The translations under genes were made by a program, and so were the position numbers. Under the pieces are notes generated by a model. The model was not told where the DNA came from. It ran no database searches and saw nothing but the letters and a program-made list of their open reading frames with translations. A stretch of 64,000 nt of DNA. Source: Marinobacterium rhizophilum (lineage in GTDB: Bacteria > Pseudomonadota > Gammaproteobacteria > Pseudomonadales > Balneatricaceae). Location: positions 5,144,774-5,208,773 of the forward strand of contig NZ_CP073347.1 of NCBI RefSeq assembly GCF_024397915.1, read 5' to 3'. Of this stretch, positions 8,607 through 18,440 are shown piece after piece. Each line of letters begins with the position of its first letter. The first letter of the stretch is position 1.

Positions 8607-10348
8607 GCGAATTCAAGCCCGCAAAATGGCCGCGCAAACTGCGCTCTACCGAATGGTTCGGCGGCACGTCACGCGATCATATCTACCATCGCAGCTGGAT
8701 GAAAAACCAGGGCCTGCCGGCGGACCTGTTCGACGGCCGACCGGTCATCGGTATCTGCAATACCTGGTCCCAGCTGACGCCCTGCAATGCCCACCTGCGC
8801 GACCTGGCGGAGCGCGTGGCGCATGGCATCTATGAAGCGGGCGGCCTGCCGCTGGAGTTTCCGGTGTTCTCGGCCGGTGAAAGCTCGCTGCGCCCCACCG
8901 CGATGATGTACCGCAACCTGGCGGCCATGGATGTGGAGGAAGCGTTGCGCGCCAATCCGCTGGATGGCGTGGTACTGCTGGCCGGCTGCGACAAGACCAC
9001 GCCGGCGCTGCTGATGGGTGCGAGCAGCGTGGATATCCCCTCAATCGTGGTGTCGGGCGGACCCATGCTCAACGGCTGGTTCCGTGGCGAGCGCGTCGGC
9101 TCCGGCACCGCTCTGTGGCAGATGTCCGAAGAGATCAAGGCGGGCACCACGAGCCGCGAGGATTTTCTCGAGGCTGAGCAGGCCATGTCCCGTTCGTCGG
9201 GGTCCTGCAACACCATGGGGACCGCCAGCACCATGGCAAGCATGGCCGAAGCACTGGGCATGGCGCTGTCGGGCAACGCGGCGATTCCCGCCGTGGACAG
9301 CCGGCGCCGGGTGATGGCGCACCTGACCGGGCGGCGCATCGTGCAGATGGTAAAGGACGACCTCAAGCCGTCCGATATCATGACCCGGCAGGCGTTCGAG
9401 AATGCCATTCGCGTTAACGGTGCCATCGGTGGCTCCACCAATGCAGTGATTCATCTGCTCGCCATTGCCGGTCGTGTGGGGGTTGATCTGACGCTGGATG
9501 ACTGGGACGCGCTGGGGCAGGACATCTCCACCATCGTTAACCTGATGCCGTCGGGCAAGTACCTGATGGAAGAATTCTTCTACGCCGGCGGTCTGCCCGT
9601 GGTCATGCGCATGCTGGGCGAGGGCGGCAAGCTGCACAAGGATGCCATCAGCGTATCCGGCCAGCCGATCTGGGATGAGGTCAAGGATGTGCGCAACTGG
9701 AACGAGGATGTCATCCGGCCGGTCGAAAGGGCGCTGACGGCCAAGGGCGGCATCGCGGTGCTGCGCGGCAACCTGGCCCCCAGCGGGGCTGTACTTAAAC
9801 CTTCGGCGGCGACGCCCCACCTGCTGCAGCATCGTGGCCGGGCAGTGGTGTTCGAAGGCATTGACGACTACAAGGCGCGCATCAACGACGAGAACCTGGA
9901 TATCGACGAAAACTGCGTCATGGTGCTGAAATACTGCGGCCCCAGGGGCTATCCCGGCATGGCGGAGGTCGGCAACATGGGCCTGCCGCCCAAGGTGCTG
10001 CGCAAGGGCATCAAGGACATGGTGCGCATTTCCGATGCCCGCATGTCCGGTACGGCCTATGGCACCGTGGTGCTGCACACCTCGCCTGAAGCGGCGATGG
10101 GCGGGCCCCTGGCGGTGGTGCGTGATGGCGACATGATCGAACTCGACGTTGAAAACCGCCGCCTGCATCTGGACATCAGCGACGAGGAACTCGCCAGCCG
10201 GCTGGCCGAGTGGTCGGTACCCCAGGCGCCGCCGCAAAGCGGTTATATCAAGCTGTTCCATGAACATGTGCAGGGCGCCGATACCGGCGCGGATTTTGAC
10301 TTCCTGCGCGGTTGCCGCGGCGCCGCGGTACCCAAGGACAGCCACTGA
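8603..10348 (+). CDS. IlvD/Edd-family dehydratase, probable L-arabonate dehydratase
   Basis: A 581-residue Fe-S dehydratase of the IlvD/Edd family. Cluster-binding cysteines lie in NTWSQLTPCN, GCDKTTPALLMG and SGSCNTMGTASTMA. The C-terminal part has YCGPRGYPGMAEVGNMG and DARMSGTAYGTVVLHTSPEA. The subfamily is that of sugar-acid dehydratases, which convert L-arabonate or D-xylonate to 2-keto-3-deoxy acids. The operon context favours L-arabonate. It overlaps the SDR gene by 4 bases. An 83-base gap separates it from the semialdehyde dehydrogenase gene. Confidence 0.85.
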   Translation: MSEFKPAKWPRKLRSTEWFGGTSRDHIYHRSWMKNQGLPADLFDGRPVIGICNTWSQLTPCNAHLRDLAERVAHGIYEAGGLPLEFPVFSAGESSLRPTAMMYRNLAAMDVEEALRANPLDGVVLLAGCDKTTPALLMGASSVDIPSIVVSGGPMLNGWFRGERVGSGTALWQMSEEIKAGTTSREDFLEAEQAMSRSSGSCNTMGTASTMASMAEALGMALSGNAAIPAVDSRRRVMAHLTGRRIVQMVKDDLKPSDIMTRQAFENAIRVNGAIGGSTNAVIHLLAIAGRVGVDLTLDDWDALGQDISTIVNLMPSGKYLMEEFFYAGGLPVVMRMLGEGGKLHKDAISVSGQPIWDEVKDVRNWNEDVIRPVERALTAKGGIAVLRGNLAPSGAVLKPSAATPHLLQHRGRAVVFEGIDDYKARINDENLDIDENCVMVLKYCGPRGYPGMAEVGNMGLPPKVLRKGIKDMVRISDARMSGTAYGTVVLHTSPEAAMGGPLAVVRDGDMIELDVENRRLHLDISDEELASRLAEWSVPQAPPQSGYIKLFHEHVQGADTGADFDFLRGCRGAAVPKDSH

Positions 10349-10431
10349 AGGTTGAATCCCACCCAGGCTCGGCGTCTTGCACAGATACGTACCCGGCGTT
10401 GAGCGAATGAAAATCGAGAGTTGAGAATCTG

Positions 10432-11949
10432 ATGACGTTAACAGGCAAACACTATCTGGCAGGAACCTGGATGTCCGGGGACAGTACCTTCATGTCGACA
10501 CCGGCGTCGGGCCCTGCGCGTGAATTTTCCGTCGGCACGCCCGCCCTGGTCGATAGCGCGGCCCGGGCCGCAGAAGCGGCGTTCGAAAGTTACGGCTACA
10601 GCAGCCGCACCGAGCGGGCGGCCCTGCTTGATCGCATCGCCGATGAAATCGATGCCCGGGGTGATGCCATTACCGAAATCGGCAGCCAGGAAACCGGCCT
10701 GCCCGAGGCGCGCCTGATCGGCGAGCGCGGCCGTACCGTCGGCCAGCTGCGCCTGTTTGCACGCCATATCGAGGCCGGTGACTACCTGGATCGCAAGCAT
10801 GATACGGCGCTGCCGCAGCGCACACCCCTGCCGCGGCCCGATCTGCACCTGATGCAGCGCCCCATTGGTCCTGTGGCCGTGTTTGGCGCCTCCAACTTCC
10901 CACTGGCCTTTTCGGTGGCCGGCGGCGATACGGCGGCGGCACTGGCGGCGGGGTGCCCGGTAGTGGTCAAGGGCCACGGCGGGCATCCGGGTACCAGCGA
11001 ACTGGTAGCCCAGGCCATTGCCGCGGCGATTGAGGCCTGTGGTGTGCACCCGGGTGTGTTTTCGCTGATCCAGGGCGGCGCCCGGGACGTGGGCCAGGCA
11101 CTGGTGCAGCATCCGCTGATCAGGGCGGTGGGCTTTACCGGCAGTCTTGGTGGGGGTCGTGCGCTGTTTGATCTCTGTGCACAGCGCCCCGAACCTATTC
11201 CGTTCTTTGGTGAGCTTGGCTCGGTGAACCCGATGTTCCTGCTGCCCCACGCCGTGACGGCACGCGGCGCGACCCTGGCCGCTGGCTGGGTGGGCGCGCT
11301 GACGATGGGGGCCGGGCAGTTCTGTACCAACCCGGGTCTGGCGATTGTGATTGGCGGGCCCGAGGCCGATGCGTTTGTCGCGGCGGCAACCGAGGCGCTG
11401 GCCGCGGTCGGTGCCCAGACCATGCTGACCGATGGCATTGCCGATGCGTACCGTAGCGGTGCTTGCCGATTGCAGCAATCGGATGGCGTACGGGACCTTC
11501 TTACGACCAGTTGCGACCTGCGCGAAGCCGCACCCTGCCTGTTCGAAACCACCGGCAAGGCCTGGCTTGCGAATGAAACGCTGGGTGAAGAGGTGTTTGG
11601 CCCCCTGGGGCTGGTGGTGAGGGTATCGGCCTTTGACGAAATGCTGGCACTTGCCCGCGCTCTGCAGGGGCAGTTGACCTGTACCCTGCAGCTGGATGCC
11701 GCCGACAATGCCCAGGCACGCGCGCTTCTGCCGATTCTAGAGCGCAAGGCTGGCCGGGTGCTGGCCAACGGCTTTCCCACCGGGGTCGAGGTGTCCGACA
11801 CCATGGTGCATGGCGGGCCTTATCCGGCGTCCACCAATTTTGGCGCCACCTCCGTGGGCACGATGTCGATCCGTCGCTTCCTGCGCCCGGTGTGCTACCA
11901 GAATATCCCAGCGGATCTGTTGCCAGCCGACCTTCAGGTTTGTGCTTGA
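10432..11949 (+). CDS. 2-ketoglutarate semialdehyde (2,5-dioxovalerate) dehydrogenase
   Basis: A 505-residue aldehyde dehydrogenase of the NADP-dependent 2,5-dioxovalerate dehydrogenase type. It has PIGPVAVFGASNFPLAFSVAGG, the cofactor segment VVVKGHGGHPGTSE, the glutamate region FFGELGSVNPMF and the catalytic cysteine in MGAGQFCTNPG. The C-terminus has VLANGFPTGVEVSDTMVHGG. It performs the last step, forming 2-oxoglutarate. A partly deleted second copy lies at 22580-22885. Confidence 0.87.
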   Translation: MTLTGKHYLAGTWMSGDSTFMSTPASGPAREFSVGTPALVDSAARAAEAAFESYGYSSRTERAALLDRIADEIDARGDAITEIGSQETGLPEARLIGERGRTVGQLRLFARHIEAGDYLDRKHDTALPQRTPLPRPDLHLMQRPIGPVAVFGASNFPLAFSVAGGDTAAALAAGCPVVVKGHGGHPGTSELVAQAIAAAIEACGVHPGVFSLIQGGARDVGQALVQHPLIRAVGFTGSLGGGRALFDLCAQRPEPIPFFGELGSVNPMFLLPHAVTARGATLAAGWVGALTMGAGQFCTNPGLAIVIGGPEADAFVAAATEALAAVGAQTMLTDGIADAYRSGACRLQQSDGVRDLLTTSCDLREAAPCLFETTGKAWLANETLGEEVFGPLGLVVRVSAFDEMLALARALQGQLTCTLQLDAADNAQARALLPILERKAGRVLANGFPTGVEVSDTMVHGGPYPASTNFGATSVGTMSIRRFLRPVCYQNIPADLLPADLQVCA

Positions 11950-12418
11950 GCGGATGTCGAAGATGAACTGGGTCCCGGCCAATGGCCGGGTATCGAGGGT
12001 TCTGGGCTTTGGCCTTTTCCGGTGACGGTCGAGGGCTGGATCAGGTTGCATTCTGCACCGGTCGCTGGGCGAGTAGTTACCTGGGAGCATTGAGAATGCT
12101 TAGCTAAACCTGATCTGACGTCAAGCTAACCGTAGGGGCTTTTTCAGGATAGTGCAGGGACATAAGTGAGTTCCGAATTTATCAAATACGTCGGGCCTTA
12201 AGTCGACTTTTCTGAACTATTGTAGCGCATCGTCGCCGTTCTGCATTTGCCGGATCGTGCTACTCGAAGGCTTATAACCTCACGAGGGGCGGATCATTAA
12301 TAAGAGAATCAAAACTTTCTCATTAAAATTTAGAGAAATTGACGATCAGGAATACAAATATTTTATAAATTCGCTCTCACGTCAATCCAAGTAATAAATA
12401 GAATTAATGGAGATAAAA
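11950..12418. promoter_or_regulatory. Promoter region of the arabino-oligosaccharide operon
   Basis: This 469-base gap has no gene. The left part holds a hairpin, CCCGGCC-AAT-GGCCGGG (11972-11988), shortly after the dehydrogenase stop. The right half becomes AT-rich and contains TTTCTC-N11-GAGAAA at 12316-12338, a possible operator. The base composition change from here to about 18.9 kb suggests the downstream operon has a different history from the chvE operon. Confidence 0.4.
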
Positions 12419-13525
12419 ATGACAGGTATTAACCTCAGGGGTATTGACAAGCGTTACGGGTCTGTCGACGTTATTAATAATTTCGAGCTTCAGGTTGACC
12501 CGGGCGAATTTCTCGTATTTCTCGGTCCATCTGGGTGTGGAAAATCCACTTTAATGCGGATGATTGCCGGTCTTGAGGAGGTGTCAGCGGGTGAAATTCA
12601 CGTCGCTGGGCGTGATGTAACACATCTCGCTCCCGGCGCACGAGATATCGCGATGGTTTTTCAGCATTACGCGCTTTATCCGCACATGACCGTGTATGAC
12701 AACATGGCATTTGGTTTGCGTAACGTTGGTGTGCCGCGTGATGAGATCGACCGCCGCGTGCAGGAAGCTGCCCGCATGCTCGAACTGGTCCAGCTGCTCG
12801 AACGCAAGCCAGTAGAGATGTCGGGGGGACAGCGCCAGCGCGTAGCAATCGGCAGGGCAGTAGTCAAGGAACCACTCGCATTTTTATTCGACGAACCGCT
12901 CTCGAATCTGGATGCGGCTTTGCGTGGGCGCACGCGGATCGAGCTGGCGCGCCTGCACCAGCGTTTGAAGACGACGATGATTTTTGTGACCCATGATCAG
13001 GTCGAGGCGATGACTCTGGCGACGAGGATCGTCGTTATGAATGCGGGACGAATTGAGCAGCTCGGCCGACCAATGGAAATCTACCACCGACCTGCGACAC
13101 GGTTCGTTGCAGGATTCATCGGCTCGCCGGCGATGAACTTCCTTGACGTCGATCGGATTGAGGCGCCGAACGGCTTTGTAGCCGTACGCCTGCCAGATGG
13201 TACGACTGTCCAAACGAGCGTACCGGCAGCGGGTCTGCCAACGCAGTCGAAACTTACACTCGGTGTGAGGCCCGAAGCATTGAGTATAGGTGCTGCGGAG
13301 GAGTCAGATGTGCTAGTTGGCAACGCAGAAGTAGTAGAGCGGCTGGGCGACCAGACGTTCGCGCACATCGCGTTGCGCAATGGCGAACTGGTCATAGTGC
13401 AGGCTGGGGCCGACAGCACGATTTCTGTCGGTGACCTGGTCGGCGTGCGGCTTGACCATTCGGCCGTACATCTGTTTGACCAGAGCGGTATTGCCTATCA
13501 CGCCCAAGCCAGGAGTGTAGCATGA
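12419..13525 (+). CDS. ABC transporter ATPase, MalK/UgpC type
   Basis: A 368-residue ATPase of the CUT1 (MalK/MsmK/UgpC) class. It has Walker A GPSGCGKST (near residue 38), VFQHYALYPHMTVYDNMAFG, signature MSGGQRQRVAIGRA, Walker B LAFLFDEPLSNLDAALR and the switch THDQVEAMTLA. A C-terminal TOBE-like domain carries LGVRPEALS. The ATG at 12419 follows GGAG at 6 bases; an ATG 12 bases earlier overlaps that site. It overlaps the first permease gene by 4 bases. It energises import for the transporter encoded to 16.8 kb. Confidence 0.88.
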   Translation: MTGINLRGIDKRYGSVDVINNFELQVDPGEFLVFLGPSGCGKSTLMRMIAGLEEVSAGEIHVAGRDVTHLAPGARDIAMVFQHYALYPHMTVYDNMAFGLRNVGVPRDEIDRRVQEAARMLELVQLLERKPVEMSGGQRQRVAIGRAVVKEPLAFLFDEPLSNLDAALRGRTRIELARLHQRLKTTMIFVTHDQVEAMTLATRIVVMNAGRIEQLGRPMEIYHRPATRFVAGFIGSPAMNFLDVDRIEAPNGFVAVRLPDGTTVQTSVPAAGLPTQSKLTLGVRPEALSIGAAEESDVLVGNAEVVERLGDQTFAHIALRNGELVIVQAGADSTISVGDLVGVRLDHSAVHLFDQSGIAYHAQARSVA

Positions 13526-14451
13526 CCGTTGCGATGAAGGTGGAGGCGTCGGCTGACCGTATCCAGGCCCGTAAGCGGGGCGCTCGAGCCGGCCAGCGTT
13601 GGGGCAATGCGTTGTTTATCTTGCCATTCCTGGTCGTGTACCTGTTGATGCTTGTCATACCTCTGTTCAAAGGCATCTGGATCAGTCTGCTGGAAGTGGA
13701 CATGTTGTCTAACTCGGCGGATTTCGTCGGACTTGATAACTATGTCGAGCTGTTCAGCGACGAGATTTTTATTGGCGCAGTACTCAATACGTTCTACTTC
13801 GTCTTGATTTCGACTCCGGTATTCATCGCCTTGGGCCTTGCGCTGGCACTTGCGCTGAATAGGCCCGGACGCACTGGCGCAACGTTGCGGGCAATCTTCT
13901 TCGGCTCATCGGTATTATCGGTGACTATCGTAACCCTGGTGTGGAAATTGGTATTGATGCCGCACCATGGGATGCTCGCCAACATAACCGAGTCAGTGGG
14001 ACTTCCCTCGTTGTCGCTGCTGACCTCCGAGACCTGGGCGTTGCCGACTATCGCCGTGGTTACGGTGTGGTGGATCATCGGCTTACCGATGATGCTGTTC
14101 CTCGCTGCACTACAGCAGATTCCACGCGAGATCTACGAGGCTGCGGCCCTAGATAACGCCAGTCGCTGGCGCACGTTGTGGTCAATCACGCTGCCGTCGA
14201 TTCGTCGCACAGTCGCACTAGTGGCAATCATCGAGGTCATTCTGCAGTTCCAGCTGTTTGGTCAAGCTCAGTTAATGACTCAAGGTGGCCCGAATAACAG
14301 TTCGAGACCCATCGTGCAATTTATCTACGAGGCAGGTTTCAGGAACTGGGAGCTGGGCTACGCAGCTGCGGCGTCGCAGGTATTGTTCGCAATGATGCTG
14401 GTCGCGATGGCATTTCAGGTGTGGCTGTCGAGTCGCAAGCAAGCCTACTAA
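13522..14451 (+). CDS. ABC transporter permease, MalF type
   Basis: A 309-residue membrane protein with about six transmembrane helices, of the CUT1 permease class. The cytoplasmic EAA loop reads REIYEAAALDNASRWRT followed by LPSIRR, the contact site for the ATPase. Near the C-terminus MTQGGPNNSSRP is typical of MalF/UgpA-like subunits. A cytoplasmic N-terminus of about 25 residues precedes the first helix. It pairs with the permease 17 bases downstream. Confidence 0.87.
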   Translation: MTVAMKVEASADRIQARKRGARAGQRWGNALFILPFLVVYLLMLVIPLFKGIWISLLEVDMLSNSADFVGLDNYVELFSDEIFIGAVLNTFYFVLISTPVFIALGLALALALNRPGRTGATLRAIFFGSSVLSVTIVTLVWKLVLMPHHGMLANITESVGLPSLSLLTSETWALPTIAVVTVWWIIGLPMMLFLAALQQIPREIYEAAALDNASRWRTLWSITLPSIRRTVALVAIIEVILQFQLFGQAQLMTQGGPNNSSRPIVQFIYEAGFRNWELGYAAAASQVLFAMMLVAMAFQVWLSSRKQAY

Positions 14452-14467
14452 ATCCAGGAGTACAATC

Positions 14468-15304
14468 ATGCATTTAAAGGTTGGAAACAAATTTGGCGAC
14501 CGCTTGATCCTTGCAGCCGTGATTGCGTTGGCAATCGCCTGGATTGCGCCACTCGTCTGGGTATTTGCTCTTTCATTCAAGCCTGACGAATTTCTGGCGC
14601 AGCGGACAGACGTCATGCTCTCGCCACCGTTCACCCTCAAGAATTACCTCAATATTCTTGGCACTTCACAGGTTTTCGGCTGGACCATAAACAGCCTGAT
14701 CGTAGCCTGCACCCAAACCTTGGCAACGCTTCTGCTCGCCTCGCTTGCTGGGTATGGCTTCGCACGTACCGAATTCCGGGGCAAGAACGTACTGTTCTTT
14801 ATCGTGCTGGCCGGGCTGGCAGTGCCTGAACAGGCGATCATCGTGCCGTTGCATGCTATGTTCGCCGATCTGCAAATGCACAACACCTACTCGGCGTTGG
14901 TGCTGCCTCGGCTGGCTTTGCCATTCGGTGTATTCCTGATGACGCAGTACTTCAAGGCGATTCCGAAGGATATCGAGGAAGCTGCGATGCTCGATAATGC
15001 GTCACGGTTGAAGATCTTCTTCCGAGTGATCCTGCCCCTGTCGATCCCGGCGCAGGCGACACTAGGCATATTTACGTTTCTGAATGCTTGGAACGATTAC
15101 CTGTGGCCGCTGGTTTCGGCATCTAACCCAGAAATGTACACGCTGACCTTGGGGCTTGCGTCCACTCAGACCAACTTCGCGCAGTCTGAGGGCCTGGGTT
15201 TTCTGATGGCACAGGCGGTGTTCGCAAGCTTACCAGTGTTCATCGTCTATCTGTTCTTTCAGAAATACATCGTTGCAGCTGTGTCGGGTAAAACCGTACG
15301 TTGA
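14468..15304 (+). CDS. ABC transporter permease, MalG type
   Basis: A 278-residue permease of the MalG/UgpE class with about six membrane segments. It has VFALSFKPDEF after the first helix, the EAA loop KDIEEAAMLDNASRLKIFF followed by LPLSIPA, and FLNAWNDYLWPL, a conserved MalG-type segment. CCAGGAG precedes the ATG. It forms the heteromeric pore with the MalF-type subunit. Confidence 0.87.
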   Translation: MHLKVGNKFGDRLILAAVIALAIAWIAPLVWVFALSFKPDEFLAQRTDVMLSPPFTLKNYLNILGTSQVFGWTINSLIVACTQTLATLLLASLAGYGFARTEFRGKNVLFFIVLAGLAVPEQAIIVPLHAMFADLQMHNTYSALVLPRLALPFGVFLMTQYFKAIPKDIEEAAMLDNASRLKIFFRVILPLSIPAQATLGIFTFLNAWNDYLWPLVSASNPEMYTLTLGLASTQTNFAQSEGLGFLMAQAVFASLPVFIVYLFFQKYIVAAVSGKTVR

Positions 15305-15440
15305 GGAGACCACCACGGGCTCACTGCGATGTATTGGTGATGCGCTTAATCCAGTTCTGCGTCGCATCCGGCGCGGTTTTCGTCCAGGGGAAATCGAAAT
15401 GAAAAAGAAAAAATATGACTATAACTATAAGGAGAGTGTC

Positions 15441-16772
15441 ATGACGAAAAAATCCCTTATCAAGAGTATTGTCGGCGTCGCGTTGGCCGCCGCCCTCACC
15501 CAACCGGTTGCAGCTCAACAGGAGACCGAGGTTACGCTTTCGCGTTTTTTCGGCTCCTGTGAGGCTGATTATGGAAGTGTGGCTGACGTAACCAAGGCGC
15601 GTGGCGAATGTGGAATAATCACTGCGCTTGTCAACAAGTTTAATACGACGAACGAACTTGGAGTCGTCGTTAAACCACAGGTCGCTGAATGGGCTACCTA
15701 CTACGATCAGCTTACCGCTCGGCTGGCGGCCAGAGACGTACCGACCATTGCAATAATGCACGAGTCGGTACTCGGCGACTTTGTTGCGCGCAAATTGGTT
15801 GAGCCTCTCGATGAGGGCTTCGAGCAGGTTGGCATCGACACCGCAAATTTCACTGAACAGGCCGCCCGTGGCACGATAATCGATGGCACGACCTATGCGA
15901 TGCCATTCGATACCTGGGCCTGGCTGTGGCACTTTAATCTGAACTTGTTCGAACAGGCCGGTTTAACCCAAGCCGATGGTTCCCCGGTGTTACCAAAAAA
16001 TCCTGATGAGCTCTTAATACAAGCTCGCCAGTTCAAGGACGCTACTGGTAAACCGTACTTCGGATGGATTACTGCTGGCGAAAGCGTTGCGCCGACACGT
16101 ACTTTTCTTACGCTGGTCAATCAGCAGGGGGGAGAACTGTTCAGGGATAGTGGTCATCGTATCGACATGCAAGGCAAGGAAGCCGACATCGCGCTCAATT
16201 TGATGAAACAGCTCTGGAACGAAGGCCATATAAAGCAGGGGCTGGACTACAGCGGCGCTCAGCAGGCCTATCTGAATGGTGATGTAGGCATCAATGTCAA
16301 TGGAACTTGGGTTATCGATAATTTTGTGGCCGCCTCACAAAAGGCTGGCTCGCCACTCGAAGATGGATATACCGTGGTCCCGTTCGCGACCCTGTATGAT
16401 CAGAAGGCGGTATTCGCGGATGGCCACAGCTGGGTCGTGCTCAAAGGTGGAGCCAAGAATGAGAAGGAGCGCGCCGGGGCGCTGGCGTTCTTGAAGTTCC
16501 TATGGGATCACAACTACGAGTGGTCGCGTACCGGCCACCTCCCTGTGAGTAAAAGTATCATCGACAGCGAGGAGTTCCACTCGTTGCCATTCCGTACCAA
16601 TATCCTCGAAATCTCCAGCACCGGCAGAACAATGCCGAGCAATGTAGCGCGTCAGCGCGCAGTAGAGACGATTATTGGCGAAGAAATCTCGAACATGATG
16701 CTCAGTGACAAGCCGGCAGATGACGTGAAGCAGTCGATCGAGAAACGAGTCAACAGATTGATCTCCAAGTGA
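15441..16772 (+). CDS. Extracellular solute-binding protein (family 1) for oligosaccharide uptake
   Basis: A 443-residue secreted binding protein. The signal peptide MTKKSLIKSIVGVALAAALT ends near AAQ-QETEV. The mature protein has the type 2 binding fold, with WATYYDQLTARLAARDVPTI, YAMPFDTWAWLWHFNLNLFE and GDVGINVNGTWVIDNF. The ATG at 15441 is preceded by AAGGAGAG; the open frame extends 56 codons further upstream but overlaps the preceding permease gene. The following gene is an intracellular arabinofuranosidase, so arabino-oligosaccharides are the expected ligand (inference). Confidence 0.82.
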   Translation: MTKKSLIKSIVGVALAAALTQPVAAQQETEVTLSRFFGSCEADYGSVADVTKARGECGIITALVNKFNTTNELGVVVKPQVAEWATYYDQLTARLAARDVPTIAIMHESVLGDFVARKLVEPLDEGFEQVGIDTANFTEQAARGTIIDGTTYAMPFDTWAWLWHFNLNLFEQAGLTQADGSPVLPKNPDELLIQARQFKDATGKPYFGWITAGESVAPTRTFLTLVNQQGGELFRDSGHRIDMQGKEADIALNLMKQLWNEGHIKQGLDYSGAQQAYLNGDVGINVNGTWVIDNFVAASQKAGSPLEDGYTVVPFATLYDQKAVFADGHSWVVLKGGAKNEKERAGALAFLKFLWDHNYEWSRTGHLPVSKSIIDSEEFHSLPFRTNILEISSTGRTMPSNVARQRAVETIIGEEISNMMLSDKPADDVKQSIEKRVNRLISK

Positions 16773-16877
16773 TTAGCACTGGGCGCATAACTCCCATTGT
16801 AGCGGCGTATTCGGTTCCCTTAACTTGCATCCGGCTAGATGCCGGCTGCGGTTGTTCTCTCAGAAAGGAGTGAAGAC

Positions 16878-18395
16878 ATGTTTTCGACACGACTGGTCAT
16901 AGACGGTGACTTCTCTATAGCACAATTGGATCGGCGAATTTTTGGTACCTTCGTCGAGCACATGGGCCGCTGTGTTTACACCGGTATCTACGAGCCCGGT
17001 CACCCCACAGCGGATGAAAATGGCTTTCGTGGTGACGTGATGACTCTCACCCGAGAGCTTGGTGCAACGGTCATCCGCTATCCGGGTGGTAATTTTTTGT
17101 CGGGCTATAATTGGGAAGATGGTGTGGGGCCGAAGGAAAAGCGGCCAGTCCGCTTGGACCTAGCATGGTATTCGACTGAGACTAATCAGTTTGGCACTAA
17201 CGAGTTTATGCAGTGGTGCCGTGATCTCGATGTCGAGCCTATGTTTGCTGTTAACCTCGGTACCCGTGGTCCCGACGAAGCACGGCATTTTCTCGAATAT
17301 TGTAACCATCCGGGTGGTACTGAGCTATCGGAGTTGCGACGCCAGCATGGCGTTGAAGAGCCTCACGGCATCAAGTTCTGGTGTCTGGGCAATGAGATGG
17401 ATGGCCCCTGGCAGATTTGCCAGAAAACTGCTGACGAATATGGGCGTATCGCCAAGGAATCTGCCAAGCTAATGCGCATGGTCGATCCGAGCATACAGCT
17501 TGCGGCATGCGGATCATCGAAACATGACATGCCTACATACGGTGCCTGGGAAGACCGAGTGCTTGAGCACTGTTTCGATGAGGTCGACTTCATTTCACTG
17601 CACCACTATTTCGAAAACCCGCATGAGTCGACCGCAGAGTATCTCGCCAACATCGAGCAGACCGATCTTTTCATCAAGGAAATCGTCGCGGTGGCCGACA
17701 GTGTGGCTGCACGGCGGCACTCGTCGAAGCGTATTATGTTGTCCTTTGACGAGTGGAATGTCTGGTACAAGGCACGGACGCCAGAGCATCTTCGCCAGCC
17801 GGGTTGGCCGCAGGCGCCGCGATTGCTCGAAGAGGTTTACAATCACGAGGATGCGTTGCTCGTTGGCGGTGCGCTGATTACTATGATGAACAATGCCGAT
17901 CGCGTAAAAACCGCTTGCCTCGCCCAACTGGCTAATGTCATCGGGCCAATCATGACAGAGCCCGGCGGCGCGGCGTGGCGGCAGACGATCTTTTTTCCAT
18001 TTGCACAAGCCGCAAAATACGCGAAGGGGCGTGTCTTGCGCAGCCTTATCGAGTCGCCGAGTTACCAGGCGGAGACATTTCCAGAGGTTAAGTATCTTTG
18101 TGCAACCGTTGTGCACGATGACGAGAGCGGGCAGACAGCCGTCTTCGCGCTTAACCGGCACCTCAGCGAGGCCCAGGAAATCACCGTTGAGCTACGGGGC
18201 TTGGGCGAGGAGTTACGATTGGTAGAGGCGACCGAGCTTCACCACACTGATATGAAGGCGATAAATACGCAGTCGTCGCCTCATGAGGTGTGGCCGGAAA
18301 CAAATGCTGCAGTAACGATTGACGGCGCTTTTGTCAAAGCGCGCTTCAAGCCCGGGTCTTGGAACGTAATTGTACTGAGTAATACAGCCGCGTGA
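16878..18395 (+). CDS. GH51 alpha-L-arabinofuranosidase
   Basis: A 505-residue glycoside hydrolase family 51 enzyme that releases L-arabinose from short arabino-oligosaccharides. It begins RLVIDGDFSIAQLDRRIFGTFVEHMGR and has RYPGGNFLSGYNWEDGVGP. The acid/base Glu is in KFWCLGNEMDGPW and the nucleophile Glu in MLSFDEWNVWY. The C-terminal beta domain ends FKPGSWNVIVLS. There is no signal peptide, so it is cytoplasmic and works on imported oligosaccharide. The ATG at 16878 follows AAAGGAG at 7 bases. Its product L-arabinose feeds the dehydrogenase-dehydratase pathway encoded at 6.8-12 kb. Confidence 0.92.
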   Translation: MFSTRLVIDGDFSIAQLDRRIFGTFVEHMGRCVYTGIYEPGHPTADENGFRGDVMTLTRELGATVIRYPGGNFLSGYNWEDGVGPKEKRPVRLDLAWYSTETNQFGTNEFMQWCRDLDVEPMFAVNLGTRGPDEARHFLEYCNHPGGTELSELRRQHGVEEPHGIKFWCLGNEMDGPWQICQKTADEYGRIAKESAKLMRMVDPSIQLAACGSSKHDMPTYGAWEDRVLEHCFDEVDFISLHHYFENPHESTAEYLANIEQTDLFIKEIVAVADSVAARRHSSKRIMLSFDEWNVWYKARTPEHLRQPGWPQAPRLLEEVYNHEDALLVGGALITMMNNADRVKTACLAQLANVIGPIMTEPGGAAWRQTIFFPFAQAAKYAKGRVLRSLIESPSYQAETFPEVKYLCATVVHDDESGQTAVFALNRHLSEAQEITVELRGLGEELRLVEATELHHTDMKAINTQSSPHEVWPETNAAVTIDGAFVKARFKPGSWNVIVLSNTAA

Positions 18396-18403
18396 TGAGG
18401 AAT

Positions 18404-18440
18404 ACCCTGTTGGCCGGGTTTCAGACCTGGCCGACAGGGT
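18404..18440 (+). terminator. Stem-loop after the arabinofuranosidase gene
   Basis: ACCCTGTTGGCC and GGCCGACAGGGT form a 12-bp stem with one mismatch, starting 9 bases after the stop. There is no strong U-tract. It probably ends the transporter-hydrolase transcript. Confidence 0.6.

Noticed and set aside
9041..10345. A 434-codon open frame on the minus strand opposite the IlvD-type dehydratase
   Set aside because: Antisense artefact of a GC-rich gene; no family motifs or ribosome binding site.
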